NCBI RefSeq assembly: GCF_900112685.1
Contig: NZ_FOMS01000001.1
Coordinates: 310,001 to 374,000, forward strand
Reading direction: 5' to 3'
DNA: 64,000 bases
From: Roseivivax sediminis
Lineage (GTDB): Bacteria > Pseudomonadota > Alphaproteobacteria > Rhodobacterales > Rhodobacteraceae
The notes under the pieces were generated by a model that saw only the letters and a program-made list of their open reading frames with translations, did not search any database and was not told where the DNA came from. Below are positions 9,840 to 19,503 of this stretch, piece by piece. Within the stretch, counting starts at the first letter, position 1, and the number at the start of each line of letters is the position of its first letter. A program made the translations under genes and the position numbers.

Positions 9840-9872
9840 GCGAGGAAAGCCCGCAAGGGCTTGAGGAGCTCC
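9840..9872. terminator. Conserved hairpin between convergent dnaX and DUF533 gene (family A, copy 1)
   Basis: The perfect stem AAGCCC-GCAA-GGGCTT at 9847-9862 is flanked by GCGAGGA on the left and GAGGAGCTCC on the right. The same flanks surround a different but also perfect stem at 18760-18776. There is no T tract, so a factor-independent terminator of the E. coli kind is not shown; position between two converging genes suggests a 3'-end processing or termination role. Confidence 0.5.
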
Positions 9873-9892
9873 CCGCCTGCCCGATAGCGCCC

Positions 9893-10660
9893 TCAGGTCG
9901 CGATCGCCTCCACGTCGGCCGCATCCTCTTCGCTGAGGCCGAGCCGGGTGCGCAGATCCTCCAGGTACCGCCGCTCCTGTTCGCCGTGCCCGTCCACGGC
10001 GGCACGGGAGGCGAGGTAGAATTCCTCCGCCGTCTCCTCGTCGTTTACCTCGGTCAGCAACTCGTCGAGCGGTTTGGGGTTGGCGATCTCGCGCTCCATC
10101 GTCGCACGCTCTTCGGGCGTCGCGTCGGCGTCGCCGATCGCCTGCACGATGCGGGCACGTTCCTCCTGCGACAGGGCGCCGTCGGCATAGGCCGCGGTGA
10201 TCATCGCGCGGATCATCAGCAGCGCCTCGTCGTCGCTGAAACGCTCGGCCGCGTCTTCGGCCTCGCGCAGATCCTGGTCCGGTGCGGCCGCCTCGGCCCT
10301 GCCGTCACCCTGAGACGTCGCGGACGAGGGTCCGGCGTTGAGAAACTCGTTGGCCTTGTCGCGGATCTTGTCGATCAGGCCGCTGGAGCCGGACGCGCCG
10401 TGACTGCCCGTCGATGACGCAGTCCCGGTCGCGCCGTGCTGCGACTGCGCGTGCGATTGTGACGACTGGCTGCTCTGGTAGGCTTGGTAGGCCATGTAGC
10501 CCAGCGCGGCGACGCCCAGCTTGGAGCCCAGGCCGCGCCGCCGCGGGCGCCGTGCGCCCAGAAGCCCCAGGGCGGCGGAGCTGCCGAGCGCCCCCTTGCT
10601 GTGGCCGCGCCCGGCCATCCGGCTCGCAAGCATCGTTCCGAGAATGCGCTTCATGCTCAT
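9893..10660 (-). CDS. TerB-like DUF533 protein
   Basis: A 255-residue protein starting MSMKRILGTMLASRMAGRGH. The N-terminal part is Arg/Gly rich with a short hydrophobic stretch (GVAALGYMAYQAY), then a Ser/Gln/Gly-rich linker, then an all-helical C-terminal domain (about residues 140-250; DEALLMIRAMITAAYADGAL) typical of DUF533/TerB-like proteins such as YebE. GGAGGAG lies 6 bases before the ATG at 10660. Function of the family is poorly known; a membrane-associated stress role is often assumed. Confidence 0.85.
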   Translation of the reverse strand: MSMKRILGTMLASRMAGRGHSKGALGSSAALGLLGARRPRRRGLGSKLGVAALGYMAYQAYQSSQSSQSHAQSQHGATGTASSTGSHGASGSSGLIDKIRDKANEFLNAGPSSATSQGDGRAEAAAPDQDLREAEDAAERFSDDEALLMIRAMITAAYADGALSQEERARIVQAIGDADATPEERATMEREIANPKPLDELLTEVNDEETAEEFYLASRAAVDGHGEQERRYLEDLRTRLGLSEEDAADVEAIAT

Positions 10661-10685
10661 GGCGGTCTCCTCCTGCCGTGGATCG

Positions 10686-10702
10686 CCCTTCGGGACGAAG
10701 GG
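10686..10702. promoter_or_regulatory. Hairpin in the leader of the DUF533 gene
   Basis: CCCTTCG-GGA-CGAAGGG is a perfect 7-base-pair stem with a 3-base loop, 26 bases upstream of the DUF533 start. On the plus strand it is followed by ACTTTT and looks like a small terminator; on the gene's own strand it lies in the 5' leader. The rest of 10661-10916 shows no gene. Confidence 0.35.
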
Positions 10703-10916
10703 ACTTTTGGGTATGACGGCCCGCCGGTCCGTGTCTGCAAACGCCGGGGGGCCGCGACCGTTCCGAGGCAAGCACTGCCTGGGGCGGGTTGCCGCTGTCG
10801 CGCGTCCCGCTGGGGCAAATGCAGGGACGATCCCGCACGACGCGGCTCGCCCTCCCCTTGTGAGCGGCGATCCCCCCGCGTATCTCTGGCGGAACACCAG
10901 ATCCACAGGAGATCCC

Positions 10917-11261
10917 ATGTTCAAAGGTTTGGGCGGGCTCGGCGACATGGCCGGGATGATGAAGAAGGCGCAGGAGATGCAGACCCGGATGGGGGAACTG
11001 CAGGAAGAACTGCACAACATCACCGTCACCGGGGAATCCGGCGCCGGTCTGGTCAAGGCCACCGCCTCGGCCAAGGGGGACCTGAAGTCGCTCGACATCG
11101 ACCCGTCGATCTTCAACGGCGACGACAAGGAGGTCGTGGAGGACCTGATCCTCGCCGCGATCAAGGACGCGCAGACCAAGGCGAACGAGCGCGCGCAGGA
11201 AGAGATGCAGGCGCTGTCCGAAAGCCTCGGCCTGCCCAAGGACATGAACCTGCCGTTCTGA
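10917..11261 (+). CDS. ybaB: YbaB/EbfC nucleoid-associated protein
   Basis: A 114-residue small DNA-binding protein starting [20 protein letters not shown]. The two-helix/beta core with [20 protein letters not shown] and IDPSIF is diagnostic. AGGAG precedes the ATG. recR starts 10 bases after the stop, the usual dnaX-ybaB-recR association, although an opposing gene interrupts it here. Confidence 0.96.
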   Translation: MFKGLGGLGDMAGMMKKAQEMQTRMGELQEELHNITVTGESGAGLVKATASAKGDLKSLDIDPSIFNGDDKEVVEDLILAAIKDAQTKANERAQEEMQALSESLGLPKDMNLPF

Positions 11262-11271
11262 GGCAAGCGTG

Positions 11272-11874
11272 ATGCCGCCCCCCGGGGACCGCGACGACAT
11301 CGAGGCGCTGATCGACCTGATGGCGCGCCTGCCGGGGCTCGGCCCCCGGTCGGCGCGGCGCGCCGTGCTGCACCTGATCGCCCGGCGCGGCCCGCTGCTG
11401 ACGCCGCTGGCCGAGTTGACGCGGAAGGTGGCCGACACCGCCCGCGAATGCCTCAACTGCGGCAATATCGGCACATCCGACATCTGTGCGATCTGTCGGG
11501 ACGAGCGGCGGGCGACGGGCCTGTTGTGCGTGGTCGAGGACGTTGCCGACCTCTGGGCGATGGAGCGTTCGGGCCAGTTCCGCGGTCGCTACCACGTGCT
11601 CGGCGGCACGCTCTCGGCGCTCGACGCGGTGGGGCCCGAGGATCTCGGCATACCCCGGCTGGTCGACCGGATCGCGGCGGAGGGAATTTCCGAGGTCATC
11701 CTGGCGCTCAACGCCACGATCGACGGGCAGACGACGGCGCATTACATCGCCGACGCGCTGGAGGGCCGGGTAACATTGTCCTCGCTCGCCCAGGGCGTGC
11801 CCATCGGCGGCGAGCTGGACTATCTCGACGACGGCACGATCACCGCCGCGCTGGCGGCCCGCAAGCCGCTCTGA
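11272..11874 (+). CDS. recR: Recombination mediator RecR
   Basis: A 200-residue RecFOR-pathway protein that loads RecA at gapped DNA. It has the N-terminal helix-hairpin-helix ([15 protein letters not shown]), the C4 zinc finger [16 protein letters not shown], the Toprim region beginning [13 protein letters not shown] and a C-terminal [19 protein letters not shown] at 11269 directly before the ATG is an alternative start and changes one residue only. GAGG near the ybaB stop serves as ribosome site. Confidence 0.97.
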   Translation: MPPPGDRDDIEALIDLMARLPGLGPRSARRAVLHLIARRGPLLTPLAELTRKVADTARECLNCGNIGTSDICAICRDERRATGLLCVVEDVADLWAMERSGQFRGRYHVLGGTLSALDAVGPEDLGIPRLVDRIAAEGISEVILALNATIDGQTTAHYIADALEGRVTLSSLAQGVPIGGELDYLDDGTITAALAARKPL

Positions 11875-12042
11875 CCGGACGGCGTGGCGGATCGGTCGCC
11901 CGCCGAATTGCGGTTATCCGCCGCGCAATGACCGAAAGCCCCATCCGCGCGGACGCGACGATCCCGGGCCACGGCGCCATCGCCACCTCCCTCCCGTCGA
12001 CGCGCGGCTTGCGCGCAGGCCGCCCGGACGCTCGCAAGAGCC

Positions 12043-12834
12043 TCAGCGGCGGGGATCGTCGCTGTCGTCCTCGTCCTCGTCGTCGTCCTCTGCGTCCGGC
12101 AGGTTGAAGAAGCTGTCCGCATCGGCATAGTTGCCGGACTCCGCCTCCTCGGCCTCCTCCGGCGCGACGCTGTCCTCGCCTTCGCGCGGATCGCTGAGGC
12201 TGAAGGTCTCCAGCCCCTCGATCGAGGACGGCAGACGCGGTTCGGGATCCATCTCCAGCGACTGCTCGGTGGAGACGAGCTTGCGACGCGCGTCGTCGTC
12301 CATCACCTCGCCCTGCTTCTTGGACGCCTTCTGGATCGCCTCGTCGAGCTCGGTCTGGCGGCACAGGCCCAGCGCCACCGGGTCGATCGGCTGGATGTTG
12401 GCGATGTTCCAGTGCGTGCGGTCGCGGATCGACTGGATCGTCGGCTTGGTGGTGCCCACGAGCTTGCCGACCTGCCCGTCCGACAGCTCGGGGTGGAACT
12501 TGACCAGCCACAGGATCGCCGCCGGCCGGTCCTGCCGCTTCGACAGCGGCGTGTAACGCGGGCCGCGACGCTTGTCCTCGTCGCGCGCGGCCGGGTTGAA
12601 CTTCAGCTTCATCTTGCGAAGCGGATCCTTCTCGGCCTTGTCAATGTCCGACTGGTCGAGTTGGTTGTTGGCCACCGGGTCGAAGCCCTTCACCCCGGCC
12701 GCCACGTCACCGTCAGCAATGCCCTGGATCTCGAGCTCGTGCATGCCGGTGAAGTCCGCGATCTGCTTGAAGGTCAGCGTGGTGTTGTCCACGAGCCAGA
12801 CGGCGGTCGCCTTGGGGTGCAAGAGCTTGGCCAT
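12043..12834 (-). CDS. trcR: Cell-cycle transcriptional regulator TrcR (DUF1013)
   Basis: A 263-residue alphaproteobacterial DNA-binding regulator. It opens MAKLLHPKATAVWLVDNTTL with an N-terminal helix-turn-helix (FKQIADFTGMHELEIQGIAD), a central second region (DGQVGKLVGTTKPTIQSIRD), and ends in a long acidic tail (DDDEDEDDSDD). CAGGAGA 8 bases before the ATG supports the start. The DUF1013/TrcR family is conserved across Alphaproteobacteria and linked to CtrA-type cell-cycle control. Divergent from the RNase gene. Confidence 0.9.
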   Translation of the reverse strand: MAKLLHPKATAVWLVDNTTLTFKQIADFTGMHELEIQGIADGDVAAGVKGFDPVANNQLDQSDIDKAEKDPLRKMKLKFNPAARDEDKRRGPRYTPLSKRQDRPAAILWLVKFHPELSDGQVGKLVGTTKPTIQSIRDRTHWNIANIQPIDPVALGLCRQTELDEAIQKASKKQGEVMDDDARRKLVSTEQSLEMDPEPRLPSSIEGLETFSLSDPREGEDSVAPEEAEEAESGNYADADSFFNLPDAEDDDEDEDDSDDPRR

Positions 12835-12981
12835 TTTTCGTGTCTCCTGAATATACGTCTTTCGTCGGCCCCCGTGGCGTCTTTCGCGCCTCGGGAGCTC
12901 CCGGATCGGCCCGGGTCGGGTTACCGTTGTCGGGGAACTCGCCGCGTATATAATCGCCAGAGGCTCAGGAGGGAAGGGCAA

Positions 12982-13605
12982 ATGCGGCTCGGTCTGGCAC
13001 TGATCCTCGCCGCGTCGATGGCCCGTGCGGACGGCGAGACGGCGGGCGCATTCGACTATTACGTGCTGTCGCTGTCGTGGTCGCCGACCTGGTGCGCGCT
13101 GGAGGGCCGCGCGGAGGGCGCGGCGCAATGCGACCGCCCGCTCGGCTGGGTGCTGCACGGTCTCTGGCCGCAATACCATCGCGGCTGGCCCGCCTATTGC
13201 CCGACCGATGAGTCCCCGCCCTCCCGCGCCGCGGCCGCGGCGATGGCGGACGTAATGGGCAGCGCCTGGCTCGCCCGCTACCAGTGGGACAAGCACGGCA
13301 CCTGTTCGGGTCTGCCGGCGGACCGCTATTTCGACACAGCCCGCCGCGCCTTCGAGAGCGTGACCCGCCCGGAGGCACTGCGCCGTCTGCCCGCCCCGGT
13401 GACCCTGCCCGCCAAGCTGGTCGAGGCGGCGTTTCTCGAGGCCAATCCGGGCCTCGCGCCGGACATGATCACCATCACCTGCCGCGCCGGCCGCATCCAG
13501 GAAGCCCGGCTGTGCCTGTCCCGGGAACTCGCCCCGGTGCCCTGCGGCGCGGATGTTGTGCGCGACTGCACAGCGGAAGACGCCTTGCTCGAGCCGGTGC
13601 GCTAG
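12982..13605 (+). CDS. Secreted ribonuclease T2 family protein
   Basis: A 207-residue protein with a short signal peptide (MRLGLALILAASMARADG) exporting it to the periplasm or outside. Both RNase T2 catalytic boxes are intact: LHGLWPQY (CAS-1) and WDKHGTCSG (CAS-2), each with its histidine. The several cysteines fit disulfide formation after export. Likely role is degradation of external or periplasmic RNA for nucleotide scavenging. GGAGGGAAGG precedes the ATG. Confidence 0.93.
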   Translation: MRLGLALILAASMARADGETAGAFDYYVLSLSWSPTWCALEGRAEGAAQCDRPLGWVLHGLWPQYHRGWPAYCPTDESPPSRAAAAAMADVMGSAWLARYQWDKHGTCSGLPADRYFDTARRAFESVTRPEALRRLPAPVTLPAKLVEAAFLEANPGLAPDMITITCRAGRIQEARLCLSRELAPVPCGADVVRDCTAEDALLEPVR

Positions 13606-13623
13606 GTGGCGCGCGTCGGAACC

Positions 13624-13655
13624 GCCTCCGGCGGGAGTATTTCAGGCCCAAAGAA
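13624..13655 (+). repeat. AAATACTC-family repeat, inverted pair, left arm
   Basis: A 32-base element whose reverse complement matches 13864-13895 at 31 of 32 positions. It contains the AGTATTT core (AAATACT on the other strand) and a CTCCGGCGGGAG palindrome. It begins 18 bases after the RNase T2 stop codon. The 208 bases between the two arms hold no supported gene. Confidence 0.75.
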
Positions 13656-13863
13656 GCCGGGTGCGGGTTTCTCCGAGACGGTGCGCCCCTGCTGGAGCAG
13701 CGGCACCAGGCCCGAACGACGATCCGCCACCGCCCCGCAGGCGTGCTTCGGCAGCGGCGGATCGCCGGAAGCGGCCGTTGCGCGGCGGCTTCTTCGGGCA
13801 CGGTCATCGGCGCTCCCGCCTGTACCGTGCCTCCATAATGGTGCCTTAATCTTAATTTTCGGT

Positions 13864-13895
13864 TTCTTTGGGCCTCAAATACTCCCGCCGGAGGC
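13864..13895 (-). repeat. AAATACTC-family repeat, inverted pair, right arm
   Basis: Inverted partner of 13624-13655 with a single mismatch (CCTC versus CCTG). It lies downstream of the ferredoxin gene, which is read on the minus strand, so each arm sits in the same orientation relative to the gene whose 3' end it follows. A short AT-rich patch (13847-13863) precedes it. Confidence 0.75.
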
Positions 13896-13997
13896 ATCCG
13901 CCGGTCGCCGCTTCGCCCCGACGGCAGGCCGGTGCTCCCGCCGCCACCGCCGGGACCCGACGAAGACGCCCGGCAGGGCGGATGAGCTGCCGCCTGT

Positions 13998-14832
<835 letters not shown>

Positions 14833-14891
14833 GCTCGCGCCGCATGGCGCCCGAGGGCCGCCCACCCCGAACGGACGGACGCGAGCAGGAC

Positions 14892-15440
14892 ATGACCGGA
14901 CGCTTTCCTTTCCTCGCCGCCCTGGCGCTCGGCGTCCTCTGCGCCTGCGACGCGACCGAGGACCCGGCCTCCGACGGGCCGCCGCCCGACCTGGTGTCCC
15001 GGACCGAGACCGGCCCTGCCGGCAACTGCTTCGCGCTGGAGCCGATCCCGGCGATCTACGAACAGGTGCCCGGGCAGGTGCAGGTGGTGCAGGCCGAGAT
15101 CGCCGAGGACGGCACCGTGATCCGCCCGCCGATCTACCGCAACGCCACCGTGCCCAGGGTCGTCCGCCCGCGCGGGCAGATGCGCTTCGAGGTGCCCTGC
15201 CCCGACCGGCTCACGCCCGAGTTCGTGTCCTCCGTGCAGCGCGCGCTGGAGGTGCGCGGGCTCTACGCCGGCCCCGTCAGCGGCCGGATCGGCGACGCCA
15301 CCCGCGCGGCGATCCGCGCCTACCAGTCGGAACGCGGGCTGGAGAGCGACCGGCTCTCGCTGGAAACCGCCCGCAGCCTCGGCCTGATCGAGGTGGAACT
15401 GCCGGAGGTGGCAGATGACGAGGACCGGGCCATCCCCTGA
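14892..15440 (+). CDS. Peptidoglycan-binding-domain lipoprotein
   Basis: A 182-residue protein with a lipoprotein-like signal (MTGRFPFLAALALGVLCAC), so probably anchored in a membrane facing the periplasm. The C-terminal about 60 residues form a PG_binding_1 domain (SVQRALEVRGLYAGPVSGRI, DATRAAIRAYQSERGL). The part between is low in motifs and proline rich. It follows the DnaE2-like gene by about 60 bases. Function is likely cell-wall association; no enzymatic domain is seen. Confidence 0.82.
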   Translation: MTGRFPFLAALALGVLCACDATEDPASDGPPPDLVSRTETGPAGNCFALEPIPAIYEQVPGQVQVVQAEIAEDGTVIRPPIYRNATVPRVVRPRGQMRFEVPCPDRLTPEFVSSVQRALEVRGLYAGPVSGRIGDATRAAIRAYQSERGLESDRLSLETARSLGLIEVELPEVADDEDRAIP

Positions 15441-15449
15441 CAACGCGAA

Positions 15450-15477
15450 AGCGCGTCGCCTGGCCGGGCGACGCGCT
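15450..15477. terminator. Strong hairpin between convergent genes
   Basis: An 11-base-pair perfect stem, AGCGCGTCGCC paired with GGCGACGCGCT, around a 6-base loop. It stands in the 63 bases between the lipoprotein and the converging Do-type protease. On the minus strand the stem is followed by TTCGCG. Probably a bidirectional terminator. Confidence 0.7.
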
Positions 15478-15503
15478 CTCCTGCCCAAACCGGACGGCAG
15501 GGC

Positions 15504-16985
15504 CTATTCGTTTTCGTCGTCTTCCTCGAGGCTCACCGCCACGAAGCGCGGATTGCCGTCGCGGCGCACCAGCAGCAGGATCGACATGCGACCGGCCTCG
15601 CGGGCTTCGGAGATCCGGTCCTCGAGATCGGCGACCTCCAGCACTTCGCTCTGGCCCGCCTCGCTGATCAGGTCGCCTTCGCGCAGGCCCTTCTCGTAGG
15701 CCTCAGAGGACTCGTCGATGGCCGTCACCACCAGACCGTCGACATTGCCGGCGACGCCGAGTTCCTCGCGCATCTCCTCGGTCAGCGGGCTCAGGGTCAT
15801 GCCCAGCACGTCGGCCTCTTCCGGCGGCTCGGGCTCGGCGCCCGGCATTGCCGGCTGCGCCGCATCGGCCTCCTCGCGGCGGCCGAGCGTGACGCGGAAG
15901 GTCTCCGTCTGGCCGTCGCGGTTGATCACCACGCGCACGGTCTTGCCAACGGCGGTATTGCCGACCTGACGGACCAGCGCGCGGGTGTCCTCCACGTCCA
16001 CGCCGTCGAAGCTGACGATCACGTCGCCGGATTCGATCCCGGCTTCGGAGGCCGGCCCCTCGGGCACGTCGGTGACCAGCGCGCCGGTGGTCGATTCGAG
16101 GCCCATCGCCTCGGCCACGTCGTCGGTGACGTTCTGGATCGACACGCCGAGCCAGCCGCGCCGCGTCTCGCCGTATTCGCGCAGCTGGTCGACGACGCGG
16201 GTGACCACGTTGGACGACATCGCGAAGCCGATGCCGATCGACCCGCCGGTGGGCGACAGGATCGCCGTGTTCACGCCGATCACGTCGCCGTCCATGTTGA
16301 ACAGCGGCCCGCCCGAGTTGCCGCGGTTGATGGCCGCGTCGGTCTGGATGTAGTCGTCATAGCTGCCCGACAGCGCCCGGCCCGAGGCCGAGACGATCCC
16401 GGCGGAGACCGAGAAGCCCTGGCCGAGCGGGTTGCCCATGGCCATCACCCAGTCGCCGACCCGCATCTCCTCGCTGTCGCCGAAGTTGACGAACGGCAGC
16501 GGCGAGTCCGCCTCCACCTTCAGCAGCGCGATGTCGGTGTTGGGATCGGTGCCCACGACCTCGGCGGGCAGTTCTCGGCCCGAGAAGAACTCCACCTGGA
16601 TCTCGTCGGCGTTCTCGATCACGTGGTTGTTGGTAACGACGTAGCCGTCCTCGGAGATCACGAAGCCCGAGCCCAGCGCCGAGGAGCGGCGCATCGGGTT
16701 GTCGTTGCCTTCGGGGTTCTGGAACTCGCGGAAGAACTCCTCGAAAGGCGAGCCTTCGGGCACGATCCCCTGCGGGCCGGATTGCCGCGCCACCGTGGTG
16801 GCCGTGGTGATGTTCACCACCGAAGAGCTGATCCGGTCCACCAGCGGCGCGAGGCTTTCGGGGGCGCCCTGGGCATGGACCCGCACCGCCTGTGCGAAGA
16901 TCAGCAGCAACGAGAGTGTCGCGATCAGGACAAGATGCAGCGGGGTCTGCACGGCCTGCGCGCGGGCGTCGGATCTCGGGGTCAC
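15504..16985 (-). CDS. Do-type periplasmic serine protease (DegP/DegQ-like)
   Basis: A 493-residue HtrA-family protease for envelope protein quality control. It has an N-terminal hydrophobic signal (LVLIATLSLLLIFAQA), the catalytic triad in TNNHVIEN (His), NTDIALLK (Asp) and RGNSGGPLF (Ser), then two PDZ domains (about residues 275-370 and 395-485). The start is GTG at 16985, with AAGGAG 6 bases upstream; an ATG at that spot is out of frame and closes immediately. Tail is acidic. Confidence 0.95.
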   Translation of the reverse strand: MTPRSDARAQAVQTPLHLVLIATLSLLLIFAQAVRVHAQGAPESLAPLVDRISSSVVNITTATTVARQSGPQGIVPEGSPFEEFFREFQNPEGNDNPMRRSSALGSGFVISEDGYVVTNNHVIENADEIQVEFFSGRELPAEVVGTDPNTDIALLKVEADSPLPFVNFGDSEEMRVGDWVMAMGNPLGQGFSVSAGIVSASGRALSGSYDDYIQTDAAINRGNSGGPLFNMDGDVIGVNTAILSPTGGSIGIGFAMSSNVVTRVVDQLREYGETRRGWLGVSIQNVTDDVAEAMGLESTTGALVTDVPEGPASEAGIESGDVIVSFDGVDVEDTRALVRQVGNTAVGKTVRVVINRDGQTETFRVTLGRREEADAAQPAMPGAEPEPPEEADVLGMTLSPLTEEMREELGVAGNVDGLVVTAIDESSEAYEKGLREGDLISEAGQSEVLEVADLEDRISEAREAGRMSILLLVRRDGNPRFVAVSLEEDDENE

Positions 16986-17040
16986 GTCATACTCCTTGTC
17001 GCCGGACGGCGCCGGTCTGGGCGCACGCCACCATTCAATG

Positions 17041-17485
17041 TCGCAAGATAGAAGGTCCGCGGCAACTCTCAAAGACGGATCGCCGCCTTCAACCGCTCGT
17101 GACCGGAATGGCGCGGCATTGTGCCACCGCCAGCCCCGCCGCCTCGTCAGGGCGTGGAACGGACGATGAAAGACCTGCCCGAATCGGCACAAGGTATCCT
17201 CCGGCCCGAAAGCCGCGGGCCAGCGCCAGGCCGGGGGGCGGCGCTTCAGACCTCGGAGGTTCGCGCTTCATGGCGGCCCAATACGAACGTTGCACGCGGG
17301 CGACAACGCGGAGACGGGCCGCCGCTGGCCCGGGGCCATCGGCTTCTTCCGGGCCGATCAGCGCGAGGCTCGGCCGCCGCGCCGGACACGCAGCCGATGC
17401 GGGGAAGGCCCGCAGCCCCGCTATTGCAGCCGCCCCTCTCCAACCGCCAGGCTCTCTGCCGCCGATGCCGGCGAGAGTCCCGCGA
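17041..17485. other. Gene-free stretch between protease and DksA-like gene
   Basis: About 450 bases without a supported gene. Open frames cross it on both strands but have arginine/proline/alanine-rich translations with no family features and no convincing ribosome sites. It must contain the protease promoter near its left end. Confidence 0.4.
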
Positions 17486-17824
17486 TCACCCGGACGCGCA
17501 CGCCACGCAGCGCGTCGCCGTCGGATCGAGTTCCAGCCGCCGCACCGGTATCTCCTCGCCGCATTCGTCGCACCAGCCGAATTCGTCCTCGTCGATCCGC
17601 GCCAGCGCCGCCGCCAGCTTGCGCCGCTCCGCGTCGCGCCGGGCCTGCCCCGCCTTGGCCATCGCCTGCGATTGCAGCGCATCCATCCGGCTCAGCCGCC
17701 CGACCGATTGCTGGTCGAGCGTCACCACCGACTGCCCGTCCCGCCCAAGCGCGTCCTCGGCATCGAGCGCGGCGATCCGCTCCGCGATCAGCTCGCGGAA
17801 ACGCGACCCCTCGTTTGCGTTCAT
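17486..17824 (-). CDS. DksA/TraR-type zinc-finger protein
   Basis: A 112-residue protein with an N-terminal coiled-coil-like helical half (RFRELIAERIAALDAEDALG) and the C-terminal C4 zinc finger CDECGEEIPVRRLELDPTAT followed by RCVAC. This is the DksA/TraR family, which binds the RNA polymerase secondary channel. It is shorter than DksA (about 150), closer to the small paralogues common in Rhodobacteraceae. Divergent from cysE across about 100 bases. Confidence 0.9.
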   Translation of the reverse strand: MNANEGSRFRELIAERIAALDAEDALGRDGQSVVTLDQQSVGRLSRMDALQSQAMAKAGQARRDAERRKLAAALARIDEDEFGWCDECGEEIPVRRLELDPTATRCVACASG

Positions 17825-17925
17825 CTTTCGTGATCCTCGCTTTCACGGGCTTTGAGTTTCGCGATCCGACCCTATTTGCTAAAGTGGACGTGTCAAAACG
17901 GTGTCGGTGTCAAAGGAGTCCCGTC

Positions 17926-18735
17926 ATGGCTGAAACCCGTGCCAAGGTGGCCGAGCTCGATCCGGTCTGGGCCCGCGTCATGCGCGAGGCCGAAGAGGCA
18001 GTGACCGAGGAGCCGCTGCTCGGCGGGCTCGTACACCAGTCCGTGCTGCACCACCCGACGATCGAACGCGCGCTCGCCTACCGCATTTCGCTCAAGCTCG
18101 CCTCTGGCGAGATGTCCGAACAGATCCTGCGCGAGATCGCCGACGAGGCATATCGCACCGACCCCGAACTGGCGCTCGCCGCCCGCGCCGACATCGTCGC
18201 GATCTGGGAACGCGACCCGGCCTGCCACCGTTTTTTGCAGCCGATGCTGTTCTTCAAGGGCTTCCAGGCGGTGCAATCCTACCGCGTGGCCAATTGGCTC
18301 TATCGTCAGGGGCGCAAGGATCTGGCCTACTTCCTGCAGATGCGCTGCTCGGAGGTGTTCGGCGTCGACATCCACCCGGCCGCGAAGATCGGCCGCGGCA
18401 TCATGATCGACCACGCCCATTCCATCGTCATCGGCGAGACGGCGGTGGTGGGCGATAACGTGTCGATGCTGCATTCGGTGACGCTCGGCGGTACCGGCAA
18501 GGAGGAAGAGGACCGGCATCCCAAGATCGGCGACGGCGTGCTGATCGGCGCCGGGGCGAAGGTGCTGGGCAATATCCGTGTGGGCAATTGCAGCCGCGTC
18601 GCCGCGGGCTCCGTGGTGCTGGAGGAGGTGCCGCCCTGCAAGACCGTCGCCGGCGTGCCCGCCCGCATCGTCGGGGAGGCCGGCTGCGCGCAACCGGCGA
18701 TCAGCATGGATCACCTCATCACCGGCGGCGCCTGA
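17926..18735 (+). CDS. cysE: Serine O-acetyltransferase
   Basis: A 269-residue enzyme that makes O-acetylserine for cysteine synthesis. It has the N-terminal helical SATase domain (DPVWARVMREAEEAV) and the left-handed beta-helix of hexapeptide repeats (IGRGIMIDHAHSIVIGETAV, IGDGVLIGAGAKVLGNI). The catalytic His lies in DHAHSIVIGE. AAAGGAGTCCCGTC places the ribosome site before the ATG at 17926. The C-terminus ends in a short tail that may carry the CysK-binding Ile-like end, here GGA, so CysK complexing is doubtful. Confidence 0.96.
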   Translation: MAETRAKVAELDPVWARVMREAEEAVTEEPLLGGLVHQSVLHHPTIERALAYRISLKLASGEMSEQILREIADEAYRTDPELALAARADIVAIWERDPACHRFLQPMLFFKGFQAVQSYRVANWLYRQGRKDLAYFLQMRCSEVFGVDIHPAAKIGRGIMIDHAHSIVIGETAVVGDNVSMLHSVTLGGTGKEEEDRHPKIGDGVLIGAGAKVLGNIRVGNCSRVAAGSVVLEEVPPCKTVAGVPARIVGEAGCAQPAISMDHLITGGA

Positions 18736-18753
18736 AGCGCCACGGCGTCGCTG

Positions 18754-18786
18754 CGAGGAGAGGCCCCGGGGGCCTCGAGGAGCTGC
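18754..18786. terminator. Conserved hairpin between convergent cysE and E2-like gene (family A, copy 2)
   Basis: GAGGCCCC-G-GGGGCCTC (18760-18776) is a perfect 8-base-pair stem. Left flank GCGAGGA and right flank GAGGAGCT are shared with 9840-9872, while the stem bases differ on both arms together. Again it lies between two converging genes. Confidence 0.5.
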
Positions 18787-18798
18787 GCCCGTTTGCCG

Positions 18799-19503
18799 TC
18801 AGACCTCGGGCAACCCGGCCAGAAGCGGTCCGGGCGCCTCCAGAAGTGCCGCGACATCGCCCAGAAGCGCCGCGGCGCGCGCCGTCGGCCAATGCGCCGG
18901 ATCGGCCGTCAGGGCCAGCGCCAGGCTCTCGGCCCCGCAGGTGCAGTCCGCCCGCACCGCCCCGAGGCTCAGTGCCAAGGTGCAACCGTCCGGCAGCACG
19001 GCCTCCACGGCATCAAGTCCGAGCGGCCCGAGGTCGATTACCGCCACCTCCGCCCGCGCTGGGCCCGCCTGCGCCCGCAGCGCGCTGAGTGCGGAGGCTC
19101 CCGGCGCATCGACCCGGCGACAGCGCGACAGGTCCTCCGTCACAGACACGGCCCCGATCTCAGGGCAGGCCCGCGCCAACGCCTTGGCCGCGAAGGCCCA
19201 GAGCGGCACCGGTCCATGGCTCTGCGAGACCACGTCCCGTACAATGCGCAGAGCGCGCGCCGGGACCGTCCGGCGCAGCACCAGCGGCGCGGCCGGCGCC
19301 TCGTGCTCCGCCTCTTCCGCCCGCTCCGGCCCTGCCGCCGCCGGGCGCTCAGCGTCGGGCAGGTCGGCCTCCACGATCCGCCCGTTCGGTCCGCTGCCGG
19401 TCAGCGCAGACAGGTCGATCCCGCGCTCCGCCGCCAGCCGCCGCACGAGCGGCGAGGCCCGGACCCGCGGCTGCTCAGGCCAGTGATGCGCGCTATCCTC
19501 CAT
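18799..19503 (-). CDS. E2-like 2-oxoacid dehydrogenase subunit, lacking lipoyl domain and catalytic motif
   Basis: A 234-residue protein. Residues about 12-48 form a peripheral-subunit-binding domain ([33 protein letters not shown]). The rest resembles a shortened acyltransferase core ([49 protein letters not shown]). The His-X3-Asp-Gly motif that ends active E2 enzymes is absent; the corresponding stretch reads [16 protein letters not shown]. There is no lipoyl domain; one is fused to the E1 beta of the same operon. The start overlaps the preceding small gene by 11 bases. Likely a structural or scaffold subunit, or a degenerate E2. Confidence 0.78.
   Translation of the reverse strand: MEDSAHHWPEQPRVRASPLVRRLAAERGIDLSALTGSGPNGRIVEADLPDAERPAAAGPERAEEAEHEAPAAPLVLRRTVPARALRIVRDVVSQSHGPVPLWAFAAKALARACPEIGAVSVTEDLSRCRRVDAPGASALSALRAQAGPARAEVAVIDLGPLGLDAVEAVLPDGCTLALSLGAVRADCTCGAESLALALTADPAHWPTARAAALLGDVAALLEAPGPLLAGLPEV

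Noticed and set aside
13475-13897. 140-codon minus-strand frame between RNase T2 and ferredoxin
   Set aside because: It runs through both repeat arms and part of the RNase gene, is arginine rich and has no ribosome site.
17089-17682. Minus-strand frame across the protease/DksA-like gap
   Set aside because: Overlaps the DksA-like gene in another frame and has no recognisable domain.
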